The notes under the pieces are model-generated. The model ran no database searches. It saw only the letters and a list, made by a program, of their open reading frames with translations, and had not been told where the DNA came from. DNA of 37,713 bases from NCBI RefSeq assembly GCF_900188175.1, contig NZ_FZOQ01000037.1, positions 1 to 37,713 of the forward strand, written 5' to 3'. Source of the stretch: Pontibacter ummariensis (lineage in GTDB: Bacteria; Bacteroidota; Bacteroidia; Cytophagales; Hymenobacteraceae). Positions within the stretch are counted from its first letter, which is position 1. Each line of letters begins with the position of its first letter. Both the position numbers and the translations under genes were made by a program. Of the stretch, positions 24,568 to 33,506 are shown piece after piece.

Positions 24568-24705
24568 TAGTTTTAATGGCTTTTGTTTGAGGTAATTGAG
24601 CAACCTTTTGCGCTAAAAATCATACAAAATATAGGAAGCCGGACTACAAAAACCGGTGACATGTGCGGAAAGGAAATGTTGTGAGAATTAAACCAAAATA
24701 ACTCT

Positions 24706-25461
24706 ATGAAAAAGTCAATAAATACCTATATACTAACATGTGTGATCCTCGCTTTAATGGTGAGCTTATATCCCCAGAAAGCGCAGGCACAGCTTAGAAC
24801 TGCACTTGATGTGCAGGAGTGGCCTGCCGGAAAAGTCGTATTGGCCAGTGGCGACACAGTTTACGGCCCCCTTACTTTCCACAGGAACCAGGACATTATT
24901 AATGTGCAAAATGAAGACGGGTCCTTAAGTTCTTTCTCTCCTGTAAATGTGCAATATTTTATAGCACAGGAGCAACCCAGCGGAAGGCCTTATGTGTTTC
25001 GCTCGCTAATGTGGGACAGAGGCCGTGAGAACAGCGACTTTAAGCGCCCTACTTTTTTTGAGCAGCTGAATCAGGGAACCTTAACCCTTATCATGCGGGA
25101 GTCTTATGTGCGCCGCGACGCCTCCAGGAACAGTGGCCGGAACAGCTATTACTACGATCCGAGCTATTATGCCATGGGAAGCGAATGGTTGGACCAGGTA
25201 AAAGAGCTTTATTATATCCTGCTGCCAGATGGGGAGATTATTACCTTACGAAACATCAGAAGAGACTTGTTTGACCTGTTCGGCGACAAAGCCCGCCGGG
25301 TAAAGAAGTATGCACGTAAGCATAACCTGGACTATGACAAGCCCCATGAGCTGGTGGCCATCGTGAACTATTTCAACTCGCTGTTAACGCAGGCAGCTGT
25401 CAGCAACCGGGATGCCATGAACAGTAACATAATAGTACATACAGACCTGGAGATCAGATAG
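24706..25461 (+). CDS. Exported hypothetical protein
   Basis: A 251-residue protein I do not recognise. It has a Sec signal peptide (residues 1-29, cleavage at AQAQ). The mature part starts with a small beta-rich region (GKVVLASGDTVYGPLTFHRNQDIINV), which resembles the opening of Bacteroidota periplasmic proteins that display a GD-x-V-x-G turn. Next come a basic/aromatic stretch with an Arg/Ser/Tyr-rich segment (about 140-160) and a helical basic C-terminal part (RRVKKYARKHNLDYDKPHELVAIV). There is no lipobox and no long membrane segment, so it is periplasmic or secreted. It is a single gene between the ribBA terminator and a bidirectional terminator. Confidence 0.8.
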   Translation: MKKSINTYILTCVILALMVSLYPQKAQAQLRTALDVQEWPAGKVVLASGDTVYGPLTFHRNQDIINVQNEDGSLSSFSPVNVQYFIAQEQPSGRPYVFRSLMWDRGRENSDFKRPTFFEQLNQGTLTLIMRESYVRRDASRNSGRNSYYYDPSYYAMGSEWLDQVKELYYILLPDGEIITLRNIRRDLFDLFGDKARRVKKYARKHNLDYDKPHELVAIVNYFNSLLTQAAVSNRDAMNSNIIVHTDLEIR

Positions 25462-25539
25462 CCAGCAGATTGGCGCAGCCGGAAAGCTGAAGTAGTAGCG
25501 CCAGCATAAGCGGTAAGCTTGTTTACGGTTATCCAAGAG

Positions 25540-25585
25540 ATGCGATACCAGTTAAGGCAGCACAAATCCTTAACTGGTATCGCAT
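25540..25585. terminator. Bidirectional terminator between convergent genes
   Basis: Perfect 18-bp stem (25540-25557 with 25568-25585) and a 10-base loop. It lies 79 bases after the exported hypothetical gene (+) and 30 bases after the DUF2490 gene (-), so it can serve both. TCTTTGTT follows on the plus strand. Confidence 0.8.
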
Positions 25586-25614
25586 TCTTTGTTAGTAGAG
25601 GAAGTCTGGAGGGG

Positions 25615-26376
25615 CTATTCGGTGAAGTCGAGGTTGTACGTTAACCCAACTTGTAGGGTATGGTTACGCTCGAAAACGACGCCATTGGCTTTTTGCACGA
25701 TCTGGTTCAGGTAGCCTACTTCGGCAGCGGCTGCTGGGCTGAACTTGTAGCCAAGTGCAAGGTAGGCGCGGTTCTGATCGAAGATGTTCTGCCGGATGTT
25801 GTTGCCAAAGCCGATAAAGATCTCCTCATAGGCGGCCAGGTAGGGCTCATTTACATCCAGCGTGGGGCCCACAACAGGAATGGTGGCTTTCAAGAAATAG
25901 CGCGCACGGTTCAGGTAAGTATAGTCAGACGTTAGAGGCGACTCTACCCAGCGCTGTTCCAAGCGGTAACGGTGTGTAAGGCCTATCCTCCCGATGCTAC
26001 CCTTTAGCTGCAACTGCTCATAAATGCGGTGCTCCAGGAACTCGTCTGGTGCCGGATAATCGCCATACGGGGACGTTTCGATGAAGCCATAACCCAGCGT
26101 TACAAATGCATCGGGGTTAATGTAATAGTTAACGCCTGTGCGTAGCAAAAGCTGCTGCGGGTCCTTCAGAACATTGTAGCGGCGGAGTTGCACTTCAGTG
26201 TGCAGCCCCCATTTTTCGCTGAGCTTGTGATCGCCGAAGTACATGTACCAGCCGTTGTTGTTATGGTCGTTGATGCGCGGGGCGTCCTGCGCATTTACTT
26301 CACCAAAGAAGAAGCAACTGAACAGCGTTAGCACGCAAACAATAAGTTTTTGACGGAGCGGATTTGATCTTTTCAT
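25615..26376 (-). CDS. DUF2490 family outer-membrane protein
   Basis: A 253-residue exported protein. Signal peptide 1-29 (cleavage at VNAQ) is followed by a DUF2490 pattern: GWYMYFGDHKLSEKWGLHTEVQLRRYN (opening strands, in part), LLLRTGVNYYINP, VTLGYGFIET, EHRIYEQLQLKG, LTHRYRLEQRW, and the C-terminal strand HTLQVGLTYNLDFTE. Such proteins are predicted outer-membrane beta-barrels of unknown function, common in Bacteroidota. The -7 box lies only 4 bases before the start codon, suggesting a leaderless or nearly leaderless mRNA. Confidence 0.88.
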   Translation of the reverse strand: MKRSNPLRQKLIVCVLTLFSCFFFGEVNAQDAPRINDHNNNGWYMYFGDHKLSEKWGLHTEVQLRRYNVLKDPQQLLLRTGVNYYINPDAFVTLGYGFIETSPYGDYPAPDEFLEHRIYEQLQLKGSIGRIGLTHRYRLEQRWVESPLTSDYTYLNRARYFLKATIPVVGPTLDVNEPYLAAYEEIFIGFGNNIRQNIFDQNRAYLALGYKFSPAAAAEVGYLNQIVQKANGVVFERNHTLQVGLTYNLDFTE

Positions 26377-26380
26377 GCTG

Positions 26381-26388
26381 CAAAAATA
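26381..26388 (-). promoter_or_regulatory. -7 promoter box abutting the DUF2490 start codon
   Basis: Minus strand TATTTTTG (26388-26381), exact TAnnTTTG, with 4 bases before the ATG at 26376-26374. No TTG at the expected distance. Confidence 0.5.
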
Positions 26389-26589
26389 GGCAGGGAGGTT
26401 AAAAGGAGATTAAAAGCAGGACTTTTGTGTAAAAAGAACGCGGCAGAAAGTACACACGCTCTTGTACACGGCGGTGCCGTTTTTCCTGTTTTGCTTTCAT
26501 GGCCGCCTTACAATGCCTAATTTGCACTTAACGGCAGCGTGAAGTCTTGCACTTAGAGGCTTCTCCTGTCTCAACTGAATTAGAAGCAC

Positions 26590-27225
26590 ATGAACAACAC
26601 GACGACTGACGGCCTTATCTTCGACCTGGACGGCACACTTTGGGATTCTACACAAACGGTGGCTGATGCCTGGCAGGCAGCTATTGAGGACTTGCCTTAT
26701 GTAGACCGGACGGTGACAAAAGAAGACGTGGCCGGCATTGCCGGAATGCCTTACGATGCCATTTATGAAAAACTATTCCCAAAGCTGAACAAGGAGCAGC
26801 GGCAGGAACTGATGGAGCGTTGTGCCAAAGAGGAGCTCGAGTACCTGCACAAGAAAGGCGGGCAACTGTACGAAGGACTGGAGGAGACGTTGACCTACCT
26901 GCAGAACAAAGGCTATAAGCTTTTTATCGTCAGTAACTGCCAGCGCGGCTATATAGAGGGCTTTTTGGAGTTTCACGGATTGCAGCGATATTTTGACGAC
27001 CACCTGTGCTTTGGAGATGACCATAAGCCTAAAGGCAAGAACATCAGGGCGATCATCGAGCGGAACGGCCTAAAGCAAGCCGTGTACATTGGCGATACCA
27101 AGGGAGACTACGACGCAAGCCAGGTGGGGGAAGTACCCTTTGTTTTTGCCCGCTATGGCTTTGGAACCGTGGAAGCGGAGGTAAAGACGATAGACCAGTT
27201 GGCAGACCTGAAGAAGTTTTTTTAG
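26590..27225 (+). CDS. HAD superfamily hydrolase (phosphoglycolate phosphatase-like)
   Basis: A 211-residue cytoplasmic phosphatase of HAD subfamily I. Motif I is FDLDGTLWDS with nucleophile D12 and acid/base D14. The helical cap lies at about 16-85, motif II is FIVSN (about 115), the motif III Lys is in HKPKGKN, and motif IV is YIGDTKGDYDAS. The layout resembles phosphoglycolate phosphatases and beta-phosphoglucomutases; the substrate cannot be told. A weak TAATTTG (26518-26524) lies upstream. It is followed after 24 bases by a DUF3267 gene, probably co-transcribed. Confidence 0.88.
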   Translation: MNNTTTDGLIFDLDGTLWDSTQTVADAWQAAIEDLPYVDRTVTKEDVAGIAGMPYDAIYEKLFPKLNKEQRQELMERCAKEELEYLHKKGGQLYEGLEETLTYLQNKGYKLFIVSNCQRGYIEGFLEFHGLQRYFDDHLCFGDDHKPKGKNIRAIIERNGLKQAVYIGDTKGDYDASQVGEVPFVFARYGFGTVEAEVKTIDQLADLKKFF

Positions 27226-27249
27226 CCCACCGTATCATAAGCGCGCAAC

Positions 27250-27840
27250 ATGGAGGTGGAACGCAAGCACTACCAGCAGCTGGAATTGACCGCCACTGCT
27301 GCAGCGGCAAACACACAGGCACTGGCCTTTGTCTTGCCGCTGATGGTTTTGTACCTGGTGCCTTATGTCGTGCTCTGGCACGAGCAGTTCTCTGCTGCGG
27401 CACTGGAAGGACTGGTTCAGGAACATGGTGTCCGGGTGCTTTTCCTGCCTTTGCTGATGCTGTTGGTCTTTATTCCGGGGGCTGTGCTGCATGAACTCCT
27501 GCATGGCCTCACCTGGGCGGCTTTCTGTGAAAAAGGTCTTCGGTCTATCCAGTACGGAGTGCACTGGGCAGCCCTGACGCCCTATTGCCATTGCAAAGAG
27601 GTGCTTCCCTTAAAGCCCTATATCCTGGGAGGTCTGATGCCTGGCCTGGTGATGGGGCTACTGCCAGCTTTAGTAGGCACTGTAATGGGTAACCCCTGGG
27701 TGTTTTTCTTCGGCCTTTTCTTTTCGGTGGCCGCTGCCGGAGATTTGCTGGTGCTCTGGATGCTGCGCAAATGCCGGCCGGATGACCTGGTGCAGGACCA
27801 CCCGGAGAAGATCGGCTGTTATGTGTTAAGAAGAGTCTAA
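27250..27840 (+). CDS. DUF3267 family putative membrane metalloprotease
   Basis: A 196-residue membrane protein. Hydrophobic segments lie at about 25-43, 63-80, 122-145 and 148-172. HELLHGL at 81-87 sits at the end of the second segment, as in site-2-protease-like zinc enzymes, and AAGDLLVLWML later supplies an Asp at the position where a third ligand is expected. The tail DHPEKIGCYVL matches the DUF3267 ending. The family is widespread but its substrates are unknown. It is 24 bases downstream of the HAD gene. Confidence 0.85.
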   Translation: MEVERKHYQQLELTATAAAANTQALAFVLPLMVLYLVPYVVLWHEQFSAAALEGLVQEHGVRVLFLPLLMLLVFIPGAVLHELLHGLTWAAFCEKGLRSIQYGVHWAALTPYCHCKEVLPLKPYILGGLMPGLVMGLLPALVGTVMGNPWVFFFGLFFSVAAAGDLLVLWMLRKCRPDDLVQDHPEKIGCYVLRRV

Positions 27841-28006
27841 AAAGGAGAAGTACCCTAGATAGATGGCCCTGCCATGTTCAAGCATGAAGCATAGTACACC
27901 TGCACTTAATGCTTGAGAGTGTGGTATTCAACTAAAGGCAAGCCTATCTGAAAGCACAGGGTAAGGCGTTGCGGCACCATTTGATAGAAAACCAGGAAAC
28001 AAGTCC

Positions 28007-29212
28007 ATGAAAATCAAAAGCATTGTTACGAGAGGTACTTTTTTAGGAGCCTTACTGGCTGGAGCAAGCCTTCCGCTACAGGCCCAAGACCATAAGGCGC
28101 TGCACCAAAAAGCCATTGTAGTGGACACGCACAACGATGTGCTGATAGCAGTGATGGACGGCCTGGACATAGCCGAGGACTTGCGGGGTAAAACACACTC
28201 TGACCTGGCGCGCTTTAAAGAAGGCGGAGTGGACGTGCAGATCTTCTCAGTGTGGAGCGATGAGACCTATGGCAAGGGAAAAGGCTTTGCCTATGCCAAC
28301 AGGCAGATAGACTCCTTATACGCCATTGCGGCGCGCAATCCGGATAAACTGAGGATCGTTACGTCACCGGAGGAGCTGATGCAGGCGGTAAAGCAACAGA
28401 AGCTGGCCGCCATGATCGGGGTAGAAGGGGGGCACATGATAGAAGATAAACTGGGCTACTTGGACAGCCTCTACAGCCGGGGCACCCGTTACCTGACCCT
28501 CACCTGGAACAACTCCACCTCCTGGGCCAGCTCTGCGGCGGACGAAACGGGGGGCACGGTGCCTAACGCCCAAAAGGGGCTGAATGACTTTGGCCGGCAG
28601 GTAGTCCGACGGATGAATGAGCTGGGGATGATGGTGGACCTGAGCCATGTGGGAGAGCAGACTTTCTGGGATGTGATGGAGACCACAACCAAGCCTGTGA
28701 TAGTGTCGCACAGCAGTGCTTACGCCATTCGGCCTCACGCACGTAATCTAAAAGATGAGCAAATCAGGGCAATTGCCAAAAACGGCGGTGTGATACAGCT
28801 GAACTTCTTCTCCGGCTTTTTGGACAGCAAGTTTGATAAGCGGCAGAAGCAGTTTTTGGCAAAGCACCAGGCCGAGTTGGATTCACTCAAAAAGCTGGGC
28901 TGGTCAACGTCCCGCAGAAACGAGTGGCTCAAGGAGAAGTACCCGGCGGAGGCAAACGCCGTACGGCCGCCCTTGTCGCTGCTCTTAGACCACCTCGACC
29001 ATATTGTAAAGCTGGTGGGTGTAGACTACGTGGGCTTTGGGTCTGACTTCGATGGGATCTCTTCGGCCCCACAGCAGTTAGACGGCGTGGAGGATTTTCC
29101 TGTGCTTACCCGGGAGTTACTGGTGCGCGGCTACAGCGCGCAGGACATTGAGAAGATCCTGGGCGGTAATTTCCTCCGGGTTTTTCAGGAGAATGCTGTG
29201 CCTAAGTCTTAG
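28007..29212 (+). CDS. Membrane (renal-type) dipeptidase, peptidase M19
   Basis: A 401-residue exported zinc dipeptidase that cleaves dipeptides, often with broad or D-residue tolerance, in the periplasm. Signal peptide 1-27 (cleavage at LQAQ). Metal and active-site motifs are intact: VDTHND with H42 and D44, GVEGGHMI (bridging Glu), DLSHVG, SHSSAYAIRPHARNL (second metal His pair region) and GFGSDFDGI (catalytic Asp). The length is normal. The start ATG at 28007 gives the full signal. It is a single gene; its transcript ends at the bidirectional hairpin shared with the convergent NAD(P)-binding gene. Confidence 0.94.
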   Translation: MKIKSIVTRGTFLGALLAGASLPLQAQDHKALHQKAIVVDTHNDVLIAVMDGLDIAEDLRGKTHSDLARFKEGGVDVQIFSVWSDETYGKGKGFAYANRQIDSLYAIAARNPDKLRIVTSPEELMQAVKQQKLAAMIGVEGGHMIEDKLGYLDSLYSRGTRYLTLTWNNSTSWASSAADETGGTVPNAQKGLNDFGRQVVRRMNELGMMVDLSHVGEQTFWDVMETTTKPVIVSHSSAYAIRPHARNLKDEQIRAIAKNGGVIQLNFFSGFLDSKFDKRQKQFLAKHQAELDSLKKLGWSTSRRNEWLKEKYPAEANAVRPPLSLLLDHLDHIVKLVGVDYVGFGSDFDGISSAPQQLDGVEDFPVLTRELLVRGYSAQDIEKILGGNFLRVFQENAVPKS

Positions 29213-29240
29213 GCCAAAGAAAAACCAGGCGTACCGTTTA

Positions 29241-29292
29241 AACAAAGGGGAGCACCAGCAAACTACAAGCATTGCTGGTGCTCCCCTTTGTT
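29241..29292. terminator. Bidirectional terminator between M19 and NAD(P)-binding genes
   Basis: Perfect 20-bp stem: 29241-29260 with 29273-29292, 12-base loop. It lies 28 bases after the M19 stop and 20 bases after the stop of the minus-strand gene. T-rich bases follow on the minus strand (TTTGTTTAAA). Confidence 0.88.
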
Positions 29293-29312
29293 ATGTGAGT
29301 GTTCTGTACGGC

Positions 29313-29939
29313 TTATACCTGTCGCAGGGCTTCCTGTATGGGCGTGTCGCCCGTCAATAGCTCGAACGTCTTGTTTCGGAGGTTGTCCTTTTCCAGCGCA
29401 CTTACCAGCACTGCTGCTACATCCGCTCTTGGTATTTGGGTGTTACTGCGTTCGCTGAAGTGTTCGGCTACTTTTATTTTTCCGGTAGGGGCGCCATTCC
29501 CTAAGTGCCCCGGCCGTACGATGGTATAGGAGAGGCCGCTTTGCTGCAGGTGTTCGTCTGCTTTGGCTTTAGCGATCAGGTACTCTTTCAGTTCGCCGCC
29601 CGGATTGTCTGTGCCGATCGAGCTCAGCATCACGAAGTGGGAGACGCCAGCTGCCTTAGCAGCATCTGTTAACTTTTCGGCACCCTGCTGGTCTACCCCT
29701 ACCACATTTTTCCCTTTCGAACCGGCCGCAAAAATAACAGCATCCATTCCTTGTACTGCCTCCGTTACATCGCCCTCCAGGTCTGCGACTACAATATGGT
29801 CAGCGCCAAGACGCCGCATCTCATCTGCCTGCTCTTCGTCTCGGATCATGGCGTAGGATTCGTACACGTCGTTCCGTGCCAGTATTTCAACTACTTGTTT
29901 TCCGGTCGTGCCGTGTGATCCTGCAATCAGTATTTTCAT
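29313..29939 (-). CDS. NAD(P)-binding atypical SDR protein (NmrA/YhfK-like)
   Basis: A 208-residue cytoplasmic protein with a Rossmann start MKILIAGSHGTTGKQVV (GxxGxxG at 7-13). ADHIVVADLEGD (about 45-56), AVIFAAGSKG, FVMLSSIGTD and YTIVRPGHLGNG follow. This is the pattern of atypical short-chain dehydrogenases that bind NAD(P) but lack the YxxxK catalytic pair; the role may be sensing or reduction of an unknown compound. The start at 29937-29939 is chosen because the 18 extra upstream codons precede the first beta strand and are not conserved-looking. It probably forms a loose pair with the cupin gene 146 bases upstream. Confidence 0.88.
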   Translation of the reverse strand: MKILIAGSHGTTGKQVVEILARNDVYESYAMIRDEEQADEMRRLGADHIVVADLEGDVTEAVQGMDAVIFAAGSKGKNVVGVDQQGAEKLTDAAKAAGVSHFVMLSSIGTDNPGGELKEYLIAKAKADEHLQQSGLSYTIVRPGHLGNGAPTGKIKVAEHFSERSNTQIPRADVAAVLVSALEKDNLRNKTFELLTGDTPIQEALRQV

Positions 29940-30085
29940 GTTGTTTCTTCTTATCTGTGTAACATACACCTTTAGTTCATCTCCCTCATTCATCTTAAGT
30001 GGAGAGCTGACTTAAAGGCAAGGTAACTATCTGTGTACGAACAGGGCGGCAAGCGATATGTTCCGTAGCAAACGCCTGTTTAGGC

Positions 30086-30595
30086 TTACTTCCAGTAGGC
30101 TAACAGAGGTCCGTCCTTCCCCGCCACAGGGTCTGATTCGGGCAGGGCCACCTGAGCGATATGCCTTTTCTTTTCGTCAGGGTCATCTTGCTCGGTGCAG
30201 GTATCGTAATTCTCCTGCCCGGCGGGGTAAGCGCCTACTACTTTAAAGTCCGGCGAGGAGGATTTGAGGCAGTGACCAGTGCCTGCCGGCAGTACAGCCA
30301 TATCGCCCGCTGTTACCGCCACTTCCTTTCCGCCCGGTCCGCCAAAAATAATAACAGCCCTGCCTGCTGCTACGCCTAAGACCTCGTGTGCGTTGCTGTG
30401 GTAATGGTGATAGCTGTACACGCCATTCACCCAGCTGCCAGCCCAGCCGTGTTGCGCAAAAGCCGTTTTAAACCGGCTTGTCAGGTCTCCCGTAGCCTGA
30501 AACACCTGCTGATAGAGTAACAAGGGCAACCGCTGGTTATTCGGAATGCTGCCGTGGGGCTGGAGGAGGTAAGGAGTAACAGACTGTGCTTCCAT
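30086..30595 (-). CDS. Cupin domain protein (YjlB-like)
   Basis: A 169-residue cytoplasmic cupin. Motif 1 is YHHYHSNAHEVLGV (about 62-75) with the His/His/Glu metal set; motif 2 is GDMAVLPAGTGHC (about 97-109). The PDFKVVGAYPAGQ segment and the whole layout resemble B. subtilis YjlB, whose function is unknown. The start is ATG at 30593-30595. It is on the same strand as the NAD(P)-binding gene downstream, 146 bases away. Confidence 0.87.
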   Translation of the reverse strand: MEAQSVTPYLLQPHGSIPNNQRLPLLLYQQVFQATGDLTSRFKTAFAQHGWAGSWVNGVYSYHHYHSNAHEVLGVAAGRAVIIFGGPGGKEVAVTAGDMAVLPAGTGHCLKSSSPDFKVVGAYPAGQENYDTCTEQDDPDEKKRHIAQVALPESDPVAGKDGPLLAYWK

Positions 30596-30827
30596 AAACT
30601 TGTGCTGTTTGCTTCTACCAATGTTTACTGGCGTGGTTAGGGATAGGTTAGTGACTGCTGCTTTCCCTTGCAGAGGGTAACCTTGTTCAGGTTTTACAGG
30701 TTAGGAGGCAGCGGTAACTCTTATGTTCCTGTTCTTTATTCAAAATATTTCTTTACTTTATGAGAAACAGAGAGGTGAGAGGCAGGGGAGGCATGATAAA
30801 AGCGAAAACTAAAACGATAGATACACG

Positions 30828-31241
30828 ATGAAAAAGTTATCCAGAAGGTCATTTCTAGGAAACAGTACTTTCCTGTCTGTGGCAGGCCTTTTAGGCTTTG
30901 CACCACTGGCAGGGAGCGGTAAACGAGCGCAGAAAGGCGATTTCGTACATCATGTTTATTTCTGGCTGAAGAACCCGGGCTCTAAAGAAGACAAAGCCAA
31001 ACTGATAGAAGGGCTGAACACCCTGAAAGCCATCAAGCAAATACAACTGGCTCGCATTGGCGAACCGGCCCCTACAAATCGGGATGTGATCGAAAAAGGC
31101 TATGACGTGTCCTGGCTGTTGTTTTTCGATAACCTGGAGGACGAGGAGATATACCAAAAGCACCCTGTGCACCTGAAGTTCGTGGAGAACTATTCGCACC
31201 TGTGGGACAAAGTGATCGTGTACGACTCCGTAGACGTTTGA
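30828..31241 (+). CDS. Tat-exported Dabb (stress-responsive A/B barrel) protein
   Basis: A 137-residue protein. The N-terminus LSRRSFLGN with a following hydrophobic stretch (about 14-28) is a twin-arginine signal. The mature part is one Dabb domain: VHHVYFWLKNPG (about 40-51), LARIGEPAP (about 75-83), YDVSWLLFFDNLEDEEIYQKH and WDKVIVYDSVDV at the end. The domain dimerises into an alpha-beta barrel and occurs in stress proteins and some polyketide enzymes. A Tat signal suggests that it folds, perhaps with a ligand, before export. No operon partner is adjacent. Confidence 0.88.
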   Translation: MKKLSRRSFLGNSTFLSVAGLLGFAPLAGSGKRAQKGDFVHHVYFWLKNPGSKEDKAKLIEGLNTLKAIKQIQLARIGEPAPTNRDVIEKGYDVSWLLFFDNLEDEEIYQKHPVHLKFVENYSHLWDKVIVYDSVDV

Positions 31242-31576
31242 TGAAACGGGTGCTGCGGCTTCCTAAGACAGACTACGTGCCACTAGTATTCGTCGTGAGC
31301 GTGTATTATTTAGGAGTGTGTGCTCTCTCCTGAGGCAAGCGCTGAAAAGAGAGAGAAATACTGCCTGTATTTCTACTTAGCCCTCCCTGCTTGTCCGGGA
31401 TGACAGTGGGTTTTTCACAGCAATTCCTTAATGGACAGGCTTGCCCTTTGAGCCGTGTTTACTTAAGGTGGGGTAGCCATTAGCATCTACGGTAGGAGAA
31501 GGATAAAACCATGTTCTGTGGCTACAGTAACCTGGATCCCCCTTTACGCGTTTTTCCTATCCTCTAACAGAAAAGC
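31242..31576. other. 335-bp intergenic region, no feature seen
   Basis: It lies between two co-directional genes. I see no open frame of merit, no TAnnTTTG box and only a weak CTCTCTCC/GAGAGAG inverted pair near 31323-31355. Confidence 0.4.
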
Positions 31577-32635
31577 ATGTTCAAGCCAAAGCCTCTTCTG
31601 ATCACATTAGCCGTACTGCTGTTTTTCGCTGCCTGTAACTTCCTGCTTGTGCAGTTCGAAGCTGATGCCGCAGAGGCCTCTATCACCGACGTAGGGGATG
31701 CCGTATGGTATATGTTTGTAACTCTTACGACCGTGGGGTATGGGGACATGTTTCCTGTAACGCCGGCGGGCAAAGTCATTGGTTACATCTACGTCTTCTC
31801 CAGCCTTGGGGTCCTGGGGTTTTTGTTCAGTACGATTTCAAGTAAAATTCAAAAGATATTGGAAGATAGAAAATTAGGCTTTCACGGCACGGACTTTAAA
31901 GACCATATACTGTTTGTGGGCTGGGGGGACTTTAGCCGCTTGGTCGCGGATGAGGTCTACCACAGCGACAAGAAAATGGCCATTATCACGAGTAAAAGAG
32001 ACGACATCGACCTGATCTACTCGAAGTACAGCAAAGATCAGGTGTTCGTGCTGTTCAGCGAGTTCAACAACTTCGAACTGTTAACCAAAGTCAACGCCCA
32101 CCAGGCGGCAACGCTGTTCATCAGCTTCGACGATGATTCAGAAGCCTTGCTGTATGTCATCAATTTCAGAAAGCGCTACCCTGAGCCGGAGATCGTGGTA
32201 AGCCTGCAGAAACTGCAACTCAAAGAAACCTTTAAAGCCGCAGGCGTTACTTATGTGATCACCAAAAACGAGATCGCCTCCAAACTAGTAGCCAGTTATA
32301 TTTTCGAGCCTGATGTGGCAGACATGAACCTAGACCTGCTGAGTACTGCCCGCCAAGATGAAGATTATGATATTCAGCAGTACCAGGTGCTGGCCCAAAG
32401 CCCCTTTGCAAACAGGGATAGCGAGGAGGTCTTTCATGAACTGAAAACCCACTATAACAGCATTCTGCTAGGACTAAGTAAAACGGCGAATGGCAAAAGA
32501 GAGCTGATCAAGAACCCTCCGGCAGGCACGCTGATCGAGACAGGAGACTATCTCATTATGATGAGCAGTGGCAAAGCGAAGGCCGGCCTGCGAAAAGTCT
32601 TTAAGGAAGGGGAGGGCCGCATTCTAAGAGACTGA
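31577..32635 (+). CDS. 2TM potassium channel with cytoplasmic RCK (TrkA-N/TrkA-C) domains
   Basis: A 352-residue inner-membrane K+ channel, MthK-like. TM1 is about 7-27; the pore helix and selectivity filter are at 43-57 with TTVGYGD (51-57); TM2 is about 66-88. The cytoplasmic part has a TrkA-N Rossmann domain (about 107-225), then a TrkA-C domain ending LIETGDYLIMMSSG. The Rossmann glycine motif is degenerate: VGWGDFS (114-120) has Ser where the third Gly is usual, so nucleotide binding may be weak and gating may respond to another ligand such as Ca2+, as in MthK. The start ATG at 31577 gives a short basic N-terminus before TM1. It is a single gene. Confidence 0.92.
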   Translation: MFKPKPLLITLAVLLFFAACNFLLVQFEADAAEASITDVGDAVWYMFVTLTTVGYGDMFPVTPAGKVIGYIYVFSSLGVLGFLFSTISSKIQKILEDRKLGFHGTDFKDHILFVGWGDFSRLVADEVYHSDKKMAIITSKRDDIDLIYSKYSKDQVFVLFSEFNNFELLTKVNAHQAATLFISFDDDSEALLYVINFRKRYPEPEIVVSLQKLQLKETFKAAGVTYVITKNEIASKLVASYIFEPDVADMNLDLLSTARQDEDYDIQQYQVLAQSPFANRDSEEVFHELKTHYNSILLGLSKTANGKRELIKNPPAGTLIETGDYLIMMSSGKAKAGLRKVFKEGEGRILRD

Positions 32636-33006
32636 CAGGAGATTGCTGTAAAGGCTATCCCTGGACAGTGGCTAAGAAAAGTAAACGTCCTTTGCTGGGC
32701 AGACAAAAGGCCCCGGAAGGTGTTTAAGGGTGGCAGAGAGAAGCTTATATGGATTCCTCTTCTGTCAAAACAGGGCAGCAAGAGGTAAGTGACTTTTGCA
32801 GAGAACCGTTTTAGGTGTATGTCCCGTATCTCTTATAGTGCGTTTGGCTGCGTGTAGCTGTAGTAATGACATGCTAGAAGCGGTAAACGCGCATAAAAAT
32901 TAGGCGATAGATCTGCCGCGAGGTGATATTTATCATTTACAAGGCGAGCAGGTCTTCCTAATTTGACTGAAAAATAGAAAGAGCAACTTAAAACTGTGAA
33001 AAGACA
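32636..33006. other. 371-bp intergenic region ahead of dps
   Basis: No gene. CTAATTTG at 32958-32965 is close to the -7 box (TA-n-TTTG, one base short) and lies about 41 bases before the dps start, so it may be its promoter. The octamer recurs in similar form before the HAD gene. Confidence 0.4.
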
Positions 33007-33489
33007 ATGGCAAACACGAATTTAATAGGCATCGACGCTGATAAGGCAACACAATTGGCAGACAAGTTAAACCAACTGCTGGCCAACTATCAACTGTTTT
33101 ATATCAACGCGAGAGGCTTCCACTGGAACATCTCTGGTAACAAGTTTTTTGAGCTGCATGCCAAGTTCGAGGAGCTGTACAATGACGCCATCCTTAAAAT
33201 TGATGAGATCGCCGAGCGTATCCTGACGCTGGGCCATACCCCGTACCACTCCTTTACAGAGTACCTGGAGAAAGCGGATATCAAAGAGGTGTCGAACGTG
33301 TCGGAGGGCCGGGAAGCCATCAGAGAAGTACTGAATGGTTTCAGCATTCTGATTAAAGCGGAACGGGAACTGCTCGACCTCTCTGGTGAGGCCGATGACG
33401 AAGGTACCAATGCCCTGATGAGCGACTACATTCGGGAACAGGAAAAACTGGTATGGATGTACTCTGCCTATCTGAAAGGCAATGAGTAG
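33007..33489 (+). CDS. dps: Dps family ferritin-like DNA-binding/iron-storage protein
   Basis: A 160-residue Dps that forms dodecamers, oxidises Fe(II) with H2O2 and protects DNA. The inter-subunit ferroxidase ligands are all present with E. coli spacing: H39 (GFHWN), H51, D66 and E70, exactly 12 less than H51, H63, D78 and E82 of E. coli Dps. The N-terminal tail is short (about 12 residues) and has few basic residues, so strong DNA binding is doubtful. It is monocistronic, followed 17 bases later by a strong terminator. Confidence 0.95.
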   Translation: MANTNLIGIDADKATQLADKLNQLLANYQLFYINARGFHWNISGNKFFELHAKFEELYNDAILKIDEIAERILTLGHTPYHSFTEYLEKADIKEVSNVSEGREAIREVLNGFSILIKAERELLDLSGEADDEGTNALMSDYIREQEKLVWMYSAYLKGNE

Positions 33490-33506
33490 AACCCTTTAAC
33501 TAACAG

